Positions 1 through 11,500 of a stretch of 64,000 nt of DNA are shown here, piece after piece. A program made the translations under genes and the position numbers. How positions within the stretch are numbered: position 1 is the stretch's first letter; each line of letters begins with the position of its first letter. The DNA is from Asterochloris sp. CNOR1. Lineage: Eukaryota; Chlorophyta; Trebouxiophyceae; Trebouxiales; Trebouxiaceae. The stretch spans positions 2,186,899-2,250,898 of the forward strand of contig OZ017761.1 in NCBI GenBank assembly GCA_963969365.1, in the 5' to 3' direction. Under the pieces are notes generated by a model, which worked only from the letters and a program-made list of their open reading frames with translations, was not told the origin of the DNA and did no database searches.

Positions 1-3000
1 GTTTGTTGGCTGGTGCCCTGTGCTCACCTGCCCCTGGGGTCAGCAAAGCAGAAGATGGTTACTGCCAGGAAGGCCACCCAGATGATGAGCATCAGGTAGG
101 CTCCGGCCGTGATAGGGTCAATGGTCAGGCTCCCCAGCTGCATCGTGGGGAGGCGCTGCAGGGGCTCAGCCAGCAGGGGGCCCACCGCCATGCCCACAGC
201 GCTGGCTGTCACAAAGGCTGCAGCAGCAGGCAAGATGGAGTGCATCTGTGAGATCGGTGCGGAGCAAAGTGCATGCCGTAGTAGGCATGCAGAGAATAGG
301 TGACTGCAACCTGTGCAATGAGCAACCCTGCCTGTGGAAACCACCGCTGTCGCTCAATATGGCCCTGCAGCAGCAGGCAGCAAAGGAGTGATCTTGTGAG
401 GTCACCGCAGAGCAAGTGCGTGCTGCAGCAGGCGTGCAGGAGTCGGGATACAGTGATAACTCGTGTCGGCCGCAAGGACCCATGTGGCTCAACACAGCCC
501 TGCAGCAGGAGGCAGGACAGAGTGCGTCTTTCAGGTTGGCGTGGGGCAGAGTGCATCCTGCAGCAGGCGTGCAGAAGTCCCGTGTGCAATGAGGTTACTT
601 GTCCTTTAGAACGGACCTCTGCAGCTTGACAGGGCCTTGCAGTTCAAAACCGCATGCCACAGCTGGCGTGCAGAGGCCGGAATGGGATGAGCACCCCTGA
701 TCGTTGAAGTGGACCCCTGGGTTTTGATGCAGCCCTGCTACACACCAGGTGTGCAGATGAAGCAGCAAAGCAGTGTTGAGGGTTGCCGTTTGGTGAAACA
801 TCTGAGATACAGCAAGCAGATATCAGGGTATGATCGCCTTTGATCAGAGCAGGTGACCATAGCATGATCTGTTAACAGCACAGAGCAGCCCTCAGGTGAG
901 GATATGCACAGCAAAGCGGCTCCTGCACGTGTTTGTTGGCGGCCTGGGCAGTAGTGTCAAAACTGTAGCCTGTGGCTGCTGAGCCGTGGAGCACCCACCT
1001 GAGCTGGCCTTTGTGCGTTGAGATTGAGGGGTGAAGTCAGCAATGTAGCGCCTGTTGACGGCCCGGGCCGAGCCTGCAAGCACAACACAGCAACCTTTAG
1101 AGGCGCCTTCAAGCTGCCACGAGATTCCAGACGCCAGACCTTGCTGATCTGGCTGCCTCGGCTGAACTGACAACCTCTGGCAGAGGGTGATGTTGCCATT
1201 AAGCATGACATCACAATAAGCTGAAAGCAGGGTGAGAGCAGCACCTTTGAGCACAGTGCAGCACATTGCCATACAATGCCACAACAGGTAAGGCAGAGCA
1301 CATGCCAGGATGCGGCAAGCTCTGCGCAGGCTTTATCGGCACCTAAGCTGCTGTTCTGCAAAAGGGTGTACATGCCATATGGGGTACTATCATGTGATAT
1401 CCTAAGATGTTTGGCATTGGGTCAACCCTCATGAGTCTATGGTGAATGGCAAAGTGCAGAGCCAGCCTGCGCAGAGCTGTGCACTCCTGGTGAGACAGGC
1501 AGAACTCACCAAAGCCGAGCACCAGTCTGGACGCCGTGAGTACCCAGACGCTCTTCAGGTCATAGCCGGCGCAGTAGAGCACATTGCCGGCCAGGCAGGC
1601 CAGGGAGCTGGTGATCAGGGGTGCTTTGAAGCTCGAGTTGGTCCACTTGGAGTAGACTGCAGCCAGACAGAGGCGTCTTGTCAGCTGCTGGCCGCAAGTC
1701 ACTGGACAGGCACAGTGCCGATGTGACGTGCACGCGTACCATGCAGCATCAGATATCAGCTTTGTGAGGTCTTCTCCGTGAGACAGAGCCTGAGGCGGCC
1801 GGGCAGGTGACACAAAAAGTGCCCATAGTGATAGAGGTGAGTCATCTGAGCCTGGTGTGAGCGCTGACATGGCCAGGCAGCCTCGTGTTGAGCAGTTTGC
1901 AACAGATTGCCAGGTTTGTTTTCCAGGAAGCCTGGGCCAGCAAGGTCTGCACCAGCCTGGCATGAACACAACAGGCAGTCTGAGCCAAATCGTTGCTCGA
2001 CAGCACACGATCTAGCCTGGCTCAGCAGCATCAGCATAGGCTGCCCTCCACTTGGCGTCTTGCAGAGCATGTCAAATTGAGCTGTTGCAGGTGAGGTGTC
2101 AGCCTGGCATGGAATGGAGGTGGCACTGTACTGCAGCAGAAGGCACTCAAGAAGCCGTGCTGCTGCAACACCTTGCTCCGCTCTGGCCGCGAACGGTGTC
2201 AGGGGGGCTTCACAGGGCCCGGCAGCACACTGCCGACGCGGCAGCACTGGCACTCACCCACAGTCCCTGGGATGGTGGCGACGTCTGCACTGCCTATCAT
2301 GTAGCCCGCGAGAGAGGCTGCAGCGCCCACATGCTGCAGGTAGTCTTGCATGGTGGGCAGCACCAGCTGATAGTTTGCCTGCAGGGGCCCATGCTGGTGC
2401 TGGTTGTGCAGAGCTGGTGTCAGGGCCAGTAGTGTGAAGGCATGTTTGAGGCGCAGCATGCCACTCCGCTGCAGCTGCTGCACACCAATGGGGCTGCTTG
2501 CACATTGCAGGCCTTGAGGCCCAACGCGATTCTGCCCATACAGAACACCACACTACTGCATTGCCATATGCAGGGCAGCTTACCATATAAAGTCCTGAGC
2601 TCACGCAGTTGAGGACCAGTCCCAGCGTGGTGGCCTTGGCCTGATTGTCTGCAGCCACCCAGCTCCACCTTGTTAGTGAGCTGGGGGCACAGCTTTGCTG
2701 GCATCATGTGGCATGTTGTCTGCATGTGATACATCCTGGCAAACATCTCACAGGCCTCTTGATGGCGGCGCCTGGAGAGGGACTTGCAAGGCTGTTCAGT
2801 ACCTGCATGCCGTCAAAGGTGCAGAGTGCTCCGCTGCATGTTGAGGCATCCAGTTGCCACAGCTCAAAGTGTCTCTCAGTGGCCTGACCAGAGAACAGCC
2901 ATGGCAGCAGCACGCGCATCCCTGACAATGCTGGGTACAAGCTTGAGCAGTGTGTGCAGCTGTGGCTGCAACCACGATAACCTGTACCCTCACCTGCGGG

Positions 3001-6000
3001 AGCAGGCTCCCAGATACCAGCCCTCCGCTCATGCCCGCTGAGGGCATTCACCAGGCTGGCATTGCGCTGCGCCCTCTGCCGCTGCTCCTTCATCTCAGAC
3101 AGGACATCCTCCATCTTGTGCAGCAGTTCACTGCCGTCTGACACCCCCACCTGCAGCAACAGGTTGCGGGGAGCTGCTCAGTCAAAGTGGTCTCACATGT
3201 TTCATGAACGCATTGCGACTTCGCACAGGGCAGGCACCTGCGCAGAAGGCCTCACAATGCAAATGTTGTGACTTGCTTTTTGTGGCGGCAGAGCCAACCC
3301 TGCAGCAGGCGCTGCTGCAAGCTGCCCGACCAAATTTGGTAAAGCAAGCAGCCAGTCCTGCATCAGCCCCTGCCGATTCGAGCAGCACCAAATCAGAATG
3401 CATGAAGGGGTGCTGGCCGGCCGCTGCAGCACTTTGCACATTTCTGTACCCAATCCTGCCTCCCAGGGAGGGTCACTGTGGCCCAGAGCACATGGAGTTT
3501 GGTCACAACACAGAGTATTGGGGCCCAACCAAGATTTACGAGGTACAGCAACCTCCGCATCACAGCTTCCGGCGCCATGTGAGCGCATGCGCATCCCCAA
3601 GCCGACGGCGTCCTCCCACAGCAGCACTCACTGACCTCCACGTCATGGCCCCCACGCCTCTGTAGCTGCCAGCGCCACTTGACCAGGCTGCGATGCATGC
3701 GCAGCACGCGGTCGCAGCTGTTCTGGGGGGCGCGCTGCATGCGGTCCAGATCATCTGCCAGGGAGGCGTCCAGAGTGGTGCCCTGTAGGTCAGGTATCAT
3801 TAGGTATCATTGGCCAACTTGAGGTTGCACATGCATCGCAACTCTTCTTGGGGGCTCACTGCTTCCAGTCCAGCTTGTCTGCCACAGAGCAGGGTGGTGC
3901 CCTGCAAGGCACCGCTGGCCAGCTGCATATGCAGTGGGGCGGAGCGACTGGGGAGTGCAGCATAACCCTCTGCCATGCAGGCAGTCAGCAAAGGTGCCCT
4001 TCAACACAGCGATCTCGGCAGCGACACAGAGTGCTGGTCGGGGGGCGCACTGCAAACAGGTTAGCTTGTCTGCCATGTATGGCAGTCCAGGGTATCACTC
4101 TACAAGGACCCATTGGCTAGCACAGCACATGACAGCAAAATGACCTGCAAAGTGGTGCTTCTTGGAGGAACCTGACTTTCTCGCGGGCAGCACAATTGCA
4201 CAGGTGGGTGCCATGAATCATGCCCACACAGGCAGCAGGCCACTAAGCGGGTGCTGAGCCTGGGTCGCTGGCTGACCAGCATGGCGTGCTGTGGTGCAAC
4301 GCCATTCAGAGGAGAGCATGCAGGCCCAACTTGTGCCACATGCAGCACTCAGGGCTGCACCTGCACCGTCTTCTGCCCATACTTGTGGGGGTGCTCAATC
4401 TCCAGCCCCAGGTAGCCCTCTCTTGGCTTCATCGTCTCCACATGCTTGGCAAACTTTCTGACTGCCTTGCGCAGGGCCTGCAGGGGTGAGGAAGGCTCTC
4501 ATCACACATGCGCTGTTGGAGCAAGATGCTATCAGGCAGCATGCAGCAGCTGTTCCAAGCTGCCAGAGCTGCAGCGGTACTGCAGCAAGGAGCTGGCTAA
4601 AGTTGACATGTGCAGCTCAGGGTGGCACTGATCATTGGTCCTCAGTTGCTGTTTGTGTGCAGACAGACAGCGGCTGCTAGCTGTGACGGCAATGGTGCCT
4701 CAAAAAATCTTTTGGCAATCAAAAGGGTCCACAGGTTGGCTGCCGGGCACATGCAGCTGGGCGCAAAACTCATAGATAGCTGTCAGCCACTGCAATGGCA
4801 AGGTCGGCAGAGGCAGGTAGATCACATGCAATACAGCAAGATTCAGGATCAGCTGCCGGCGCACCCGCATATTAATGCTCACAAACTCCAGGAGGTACGA
4901 GATTTCGACGGCTACATCATGCAGACGCTCGAGGTGTCCATCTACACTACGGACCATGTCAGCAGCATCCTCAGCACTCTGTGCATCCTGCTGGGGGGGC
5001 TTCATCTGCACAAGGGAGGCATGCTGGAGTGGTGCCTCTGACCAGAACAGAGCTGTGGTCCACTTACAGGCCCCATCAGTCACCCAGCAGCTCAGGAATG
5101 GTGATGGCTGTCGTCAACCACTTCATGAGCCCTCATTTGCTGCACATGCACTGTGACCAGGGGGACAAAGGTACAGCAGGCTGAATTGTGCACATGGCAG
5201 GGCAAGCCTGCTTCTGGACAAGGAAGCTGCCCAGCCACATGTACCAAGACAGTTGGTGGCAGTGCAGGTCCCATGCTTGGCGTGCAGGTGGTGATCGTCT
5301 CCCTCCTGCCTGGATGCCTGGCAGCAAACACTGCGCAAGGTGTGCGTAGTGGTCAAGGGCAGGCAGCGCATGCTGAGCATGAGGCTTGACAGCAGGACAA
5401 CCAGCTTCACACCTCAGGATTCAACAGGCCAGAACCCTTAGCAGCGTGCAGCCAAGTGGCAGGCTGACAACGAATGAGTCCCAGACCCCTGCTTACCAGA
5501 AGGACAACCAGCCTCGCACCTGGGGCGCGGCATGCTCAATGTCGCACAGAGTGGCGTCGATGTCTGCCTGTTTCTGCCTGTAGAACTCCATGGCTTTCTC
5601 CAGCTCAGAGGTCAGCGTGCCTGCAGGGTGGTGGCATTGGGTGTTGGCTGCTGAGACACAGGGCGGCTTGCCTGCAGATGCATCCTGCTAACAACATGCT
5701 GCACGCTGCCTGGAGCCCTGAGATTCAGGCCGCAAGCCTGAATGCATGGTGAGTGCTCACTGACGCCAGAGCAAGGGGTGACCGTCCCAAATTGAGCGCA
5801 GTACTGCACTGCGGGCGGCGCACCCGAAAAGTCATACTTCCTGTCCTTGACGGCCTGTAGCAGCCACAGCACATTGTCAGGGCCAGCCCTCAGCTTCATG
5901 GTGGCTGCATGCAAAGGAACAGCAAATGACATCTGGCAACCAGCACTGCAGGCAAGTCACCTGCTCATCGCTGCCATCCTCGCGGGCAGCTCTGATGTCC

Positions 6001-6167
6001 CTGATCCTTGCTTTCAAGACCAGGTAATCAAGGTACTTGTCCTGCCACTCATCTCGCCTGGTTTCCTCTACAGGGCAGACAGCGGATTCTCAGCCCAAAA
6101 GATGTAGCAAGCCGGGACATGAGCAGAGCCTTTCATGCTCACTCCAGGTCTTCTCAAAGTGGACCAT
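1..6167 (-). CDS. SPX-MFS vacuolar phosphate transporter (PHT5/VPT-like), 3' end beyond the window
   Basis: Likely moves inorganic phosphate across the vacuolar membrane, with an N-terminal SPX domain sensing inositol pyrophosphates; this role comes from the plant PHT5 family. Seen here: the start at 6167 gives MVHFEKTWKE, followed by the SPX helix DEWQDKYLDY. Exons 6143-6167, 5961-6067, 5824-5932, 5520-5620, 4865-5035, 4361-4477 and 3636-3782 keep phase and cover SPX, including LLEFVSINM and ALRKAVRKF. A linker exon is at 2994-3150. MFS exons are 2584-2648, 2258-2378 (GSADVATIPGT), 1510-1656 (SRLVLGFG), 999-1073 (ARAVNRRYIADF) and 28-217 (ASAVGMAVGPLLA, then a TM segment ending CFADP). Exon borders between about 2650 and 2990 are unresolved. 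The last exon shown ends with a donor at 28, so the remaining TM helices lie outside. The first exon is only 25 nt. An exon-echo of the exon at 3636-3782 lies near 3875-3905. Confidence 0.88.
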
Positions 6168-6716
6168 GCTGCTGTTACAGGGTAGTGATGGGAGCTCTCA
6201 GTGCAGCATGGGATGTGCCTCCGGATCCAGACTTCCTAGGTTGCTCACTGCATCTCCAGACCAGAACGTCCCAGCTTGCTGATTGCTCCTACAGTGAAAA
6301 CAATAAGCAGCCTACTCGCCAGGTAGCTGGGCGAATCTTGACTACGTTAGCTGCGCCCGCATGGAGCAAGGGCCAATTTGGGCTCTGTTTTCTGAGCCAG
6401 CCAGGCGGGTGCCACTGCAACAAATTCACCCTGACCAATCTTTCAAGTGAAGTTCAAGTGTAGTGAGCACAACAACAGAGGCTCACCAAAAGTTGACGAC
6501 CTTGCATGCCTGACAGTGCTTCAAGCAGACCCTTGCAAAGCACAGCATAGTAGGGGACACTGCGACTCAACAAAGATTGTCAGGCTGATTGACTGAGTCC
6601 AGTGCTAGCAGGTGCTTGATGCAGGGTCACTCAACGTTGGGCAGCGTCTTCACATCAGGCCTTGGACGGAAATGGTGCCTGTCTGAAGAGCCCTAAACAG
6701 CAACTGCTGTGGCACT
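6168..6716. other. Intergenic: upstream of the phosphate transporter, downstream of the Crinkler-like gene
   Basis: Both flanking genes are on the minus strand. The interval must hold the 3' UTR of the Crinkler-like gene and the promoter/5' UTR of the transporter. I see no further gene, repeat or RNA. Open frames on the plus strand lack any recognisable protein. Confidence 0.5.
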
Positions 6717-8520
6717 TCACAGCCATGTTGCGCGAGATCTGACTGTGTCACCAGCAGGCGACACCCTGTGACACAAGCCCTGCCACAACATGTCGCGTAT
6801 CCCTCCAGGGTCTGCACCAATTGCCGATGCGCTCAAGTATGTCCGTAGGTGGTCACGCTCCTCCTGGAACAGCTTCATCGCAACCGCCTCAGCAACCCTA
6901 GTCGAAGCCCACCGCACAGTGGTAGTGACAAAATCATCTTCCACATGTAGGTGCATGATCAGCTGGCTGACCGCTGGATGGGCGTTGAGGTTCCTCTCAC
7001 ACTCAGTGAGGATGCGCAGAGTGGTGCCGGCAATGGCATGCCCCAGAAAATTCTGGAAACATGCATCTAGCTTTTGCAGCACATATCGAGGGATGCCACC
7101 CCAGCGGTCAAAGAGGCTGCGTAGCAGGGCATCAGATGTCCGTGTCGACACTCCTGGTTGCATGGCATTGCGGCACGCAACCAGCTCCTCAAAGCTCCAG
7201 ATTGGCATGTACAGAAAAGTGAAGCCGTGCCAGTTGACGGCATCCTGCACATGAAACCACACACGCAACATTTGCAAAGCCAATGCAAGGCACAGGCGCA
7301 AGTGGCATGTCAACTGAGACAGCAGCCCTGTCTCCTGGTTGCCACAATCACCCAGTACACGTCACGGCGATCAGGTGCCGTGATGAGAATGGTGCGAGCT
7401 TCCTGGGCGTGCATAGGGCATACGTTGTCCACCAGGTACCTGCAGGGTCAAAGGAAAAGTTGAGTGGGATGCTGAGCATTGCAGTATCGGCATGGCAACA
7501 AAAGTCATTTGAACCAGATCTGTCGGGCTTTTGAAGCAGAGCCACTGTGCCCTTGTGGAGCCAGCACTCACCAGGTATCTGATCTGGCAAGTTCCGTCCG
7601 GGGGTTAGCCAGCTGGAAGGCTCCCTCATCACAGAACAAGAGGGGATCTAAGCCAAGCTGGTGATACACCACTCGCTGCCCTTGCAGAGCCAGGCGGTGC
7701 AACATCAAGTAGCCAAAATAAGTTTTGCCAATGCCTGCACCAGGAAGCCTGGCAACACTTGATGTGGTTGGCTAATACAGCCGAGCACGCATCAAGCAGC
7801 CGGCAAACAAACTCAGCAACGCAGTATCAGCTTGGTACCAACCTGGATGGCCCAGCAAGACAAGTCCCCTGTTCTCTGGGTTCCCAAAGTATGCCTTCAA
7901 CCTCGTTGCCAATGCTTCGTAACAGGCCCTGATCATGAAGCGCTCCACATGCAGAAAGGAGGTGCCCTCAGCCAGTTGCAAGCAGCCCTGTTTGTTGACG
8001 GTTGCTTGTGGGAGTGCAGCCCAGAGTTCCCGGGTTGCTGCAAAGGCAGGCTGCAGGCCTGCAGGTGGTACAGCCAGGTCAAACAGATCATGCTGAATTG
8101 GCGGCCAGCTAGGCTGGGACCAGGTCACACAGTAGATGGCCGCTACTCGAAGCAGACAATCTGCAGATGTGAAGGCACGGATGCCAAGTAGACAGGTAAA
8201 AGGGAGTGTGCCTAGCGCAAGAGGGAGCAGGCCACACATGATTGAAGTTGGTCCTTACCTGACATTGATCCTGGTCAGTCACTCTCTGCAGTCGAACTCG
8301 CCACCTGCACCTGGAAGAGGGCCTGAAGATCTTTTCAGTGTGTGACACTGTCAATCTCTTCTGCTGTCAGCTTTTTGTACCACTCCAGGCTGCCTGAGCT
8401 TATCCAATGTGAATGATGGTGGCCTTACCGCGGTGACGTGCTGCAGGCAACGCAAACAGAGCCGTGATCAGACAGAAGTAGACTGGCAAGATTGACGCCT
8501 TCGGACCTTTCTGTGGCCAT
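6717..8520 (-). CDS. Crinkler/RHS-type P-loop NTPase protein
   Basis: The central part matches the P-loop domain shared by Crinkler (CRN) and trypanosome RHS proteins. Function in algae is unknown; the family is linked to effector-type and retrotransposon-hotspot proteins. Resolved exons in phase: 7843 to about 8190 (EGTSFLHVERF, then ALATRLKAYF, ending in HP), 7572-7734 (Walker A GIGKTYFGY built across the junction, as HP plus GIGKT), 7352-7439 (WYLVDN, then ARTILITAPD and VYW) and 6717-7244 (FLYMPIWSFEEL, then RWGGIPRYVL, ending at a stop). The hallmark order is complete: Walker A, TWYLVD, PIWSFEEL, GGIPR. The 5' end is unresolved. An ATG at 8520 opens a 30-codon exon with a good donor at 8428, and another exon seems to end at 8259, but phases do not join. 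An ATG at 8239 is an alternative start. No typical CRN N-terminal ubiquitin-like domain is evident. Confidence 0.72.
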
Positions 8521-8557
8521 GTCTCCAAGGCCCCATTTGTAAATGCTCTAATCAATT

Positions 8558-11500
8558 TTGGCCCCTGTGCTAAAATCATTGGGTACCTTTGATCTCAGTC
8601 CACAGGCAGTCCTGATGGTTGTTAGAGGCCTGCTGCATGGCAGGGCAATGCCGTGGCATGCCCAGCCTGCACAAGACCAAGCCAGGGGACACCACAGGAC
8701 ACCACTACACATCAGGGTAGCAGCAGCCACAGAGCAGGCTCCAGCAGAGCAGGCAGCAAGGGCAGCCAATGCTGGGGGCTGCCCAATGAGTGTGCCTGGC
8801 GGAGCCTCAGCAGTGCCACTGCCAGAGGGCAGGCCTTTGGAGTATGTACCCATGAAACAGATGAAGCAGGGCCCCTACAGAATGACGATGGGCCTGGAGC
8901 CTATGCACCCCAGGTGGGGCGCTCCACATCTTAAATGTTGTGACTGGCTGCATGTTCATTGGTGCGGCCAGGCCATATGTACAGCTAGGTGTGCTCAACA
9001 GCAGCAGCAGCAGCCGAGCAGTGCATTTGCAATTGTCAGGTGACAGTGGGTTGGGCAGCGTCCCATCATGGCCTGGGCCAAGTCTGATCAGCAGGACTTG
9101 CCAGTACCTGGTTCCGGGGTGAGTGCCAATGCATGCATCTGCTTTGCGATGGCCTGGTGACCAACCTTGATAGCTGGCATCCAGTGGCTTCTTGACACGG
9201 CAGACAGGACGAACAGCCACAGTGTCATGCAGACGGAGTTGAAAGCTGCAATTTTGCTGCAGGGACTGGATTGAGATTGATGGCTTCTACGCTGAGGAGA
9301 TGGAGATGCGGCGAGACATCCTGCAGAACCACAGGGATGTGGTGCTGGCCGTCATGCCGCAGGTGAGACTCCCTGACAGCAATCAAGGATGGCAGCATGT
9401 CCAGGGATTCCCAGTGACAAGAGATCCTGCAGAACCCTGGAGACAAGGTGCTGGCCATCATGCCGCAAGTAACATTGTAAGACAGCCAGGGCAGGGGAAG
9501 CTTGGTCCGGTGTGTCAGCGGCATGGGCTCTGCAATGTCATTGAGAGATGATGCTGGCCTTCATGCTGCGGTGAGGGGTCATGATGGCAAGGGCCGGGGA
9601 TGTCAGGCGCAGTGCTTTCAGCAGCATGAGCACCAGCAGATCCAGCAGGGGATGGTGCCAGCCGTTTTGAGGCATGTAACACTATATGACACAAAAATGT
9701 CGGGGGATGGCTGGTGCAGTGAGCTGATTCAGTGGCAAGAGCTCCTACGCATGAGGGCTGCAGCATGAGTTTTCAAAGGGGAGCCTGTACTGGATCACAG
9801 TGACCCAACAGCAGCAGCCTAGAGCTCTGCAGCCCTCAAAGACCGGCAACCTGCTGCTTTCCAGCTAATTGTGCGCTCAAGTTCAGCCTCCAAGTTCAGC
9901 CTCGCTGCGAAGAGACGAGGGTGAACTGAGATGAGGTGCAGGTGATTCCCTGAGGCAACAGAGGGTTTAGGGTTTGGGCACGCCAGCGCCTCCTGTTGCT
10001 GGGGAGTGGGAGGCCCTGCACAACCAGTACAAAGTCGTGCTGGCAGGCAGGCCGCACATGAACCCTTTGACCAGCAAGTGGGTGCTTGCCCTGTGGGCAA
10101 GTGCTACTGCAAATCCAGCTGGATGTCACGCTGGCAGTCATGCTGCAAGTGAGCCACTTGGCCAGCCGGGCTGCGTCGAAAGTCTAGTCCTGAATTCGGG
10201 TGCTGTGTCAACAGTCTAGTCCTGAACTCGGGTGGCGGACGTCTGCTTGGAACCTCTGCGCCTGCAGAGGGGGCCTGCCAGAAGATGCTGGCATACCAGT
10301 CCGGACCTGTGCAGAAGCTCACAGCTGCCACTTGCTGCACAGGGGGCATGTGACATTCCCCGCCCCCTCAAGAGCACCGAAAATCGTTGCCACCCAAGGT
10401 TGACCCTGCTCCCCCTTCTGTGCCCAGGCAGAGGAGGCCTGCCAAGAGTTGCTGGAGATGCTGGCCGACCACTTGCCTGGCGAGTATCCTACCCTCTTCC
10501 AGAGAGAGGGCAGCACACTGGTGGCCACACTGACGGGGGAGAGGTTCCCGCTGGAGCCTGGAGCATCCAGCATGCACCCGTTGGAGGCCTGCGCGCGGCT
10601 AGTCCAGGTGGGCTCAAGTGGGTGGGCAGCAGAAGATTGTGCGAAAGTGCGCATGACGTGCAGCACCAGCTAGCAGCACCAGCTGAGGTGCGCTGGGGCA
10701 TGTATCTCGATGTGCCAAGTATTGCAGCATACTCATGAAGGAATTCACATGCGCCAGAGCTTCAGCCTGCCAGCCCTTCACACTGCCCAGCCCTGCAGAA
10801 GGGGCCTGCGCCTGACGCCCACAACTCCTCAAACCCTCTGCTGTGTCCAGACAGGTCTGCCCTTCCAGCTGCCAGCCCCTCACCCTCCCTGCCCAAGCCG
10901 TCAAGTGTGAGCTTGATTCAGGGACAGCCGCTGCATGTCAACATCTGCTGTCTTGACTGCGAGGTCCTCCTAGCTGAGGGGCCTCGACCTGCGCCTGCAG
11001 GAGGACCTGTGCCTGATGCAAGACGACCCCTCCACCCCCAACTCCATGAAGTTCACGGCAGGAGCAGTGCTGTTCCCCCAGCGCTGGAGCCTTCTGGAGA
11101 AGCTGGGCATGGACCTGCACCGCATCCATGACCCAGTGCCTCAGTATGAGCAGGAGGTCAGCCACATTGAGCCTGCGCCTTGTCATGGACTGTAGCATCT
11201 GTCCCCATGCACTTTGCATTTGCCACACCTTGCCTATTGCCCGGCTGCTGCCTGCTGGCAGTCAGCAGTGATGTGCTCACACTGACATCCTGTAACGAGG
11301 GGCAACCAGTTGCTGTCCCTGGTGCATTTTGCACTATCCGAACTTTGCTTATTGCCCAGCTGCTGCCTGGTGGAGGCCAGCAGCAACATGCTCATTCTGA
11401 CAGCCTGCAATGAGGGGCACTCAGTTGCTGTCCCTGGTGCAGGTCAGCCGCCCAGTGGACAGCTTCATGCGCTTGATGAAACCTGGCAAACCCTTCTGGC

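Noticed and set aside
6790-7254. Plus-strand open frame opposite the Crinkler-like gene
   Set aside because: It is the antisense shadow of the exon 6717-7244, which carries the family motifs.
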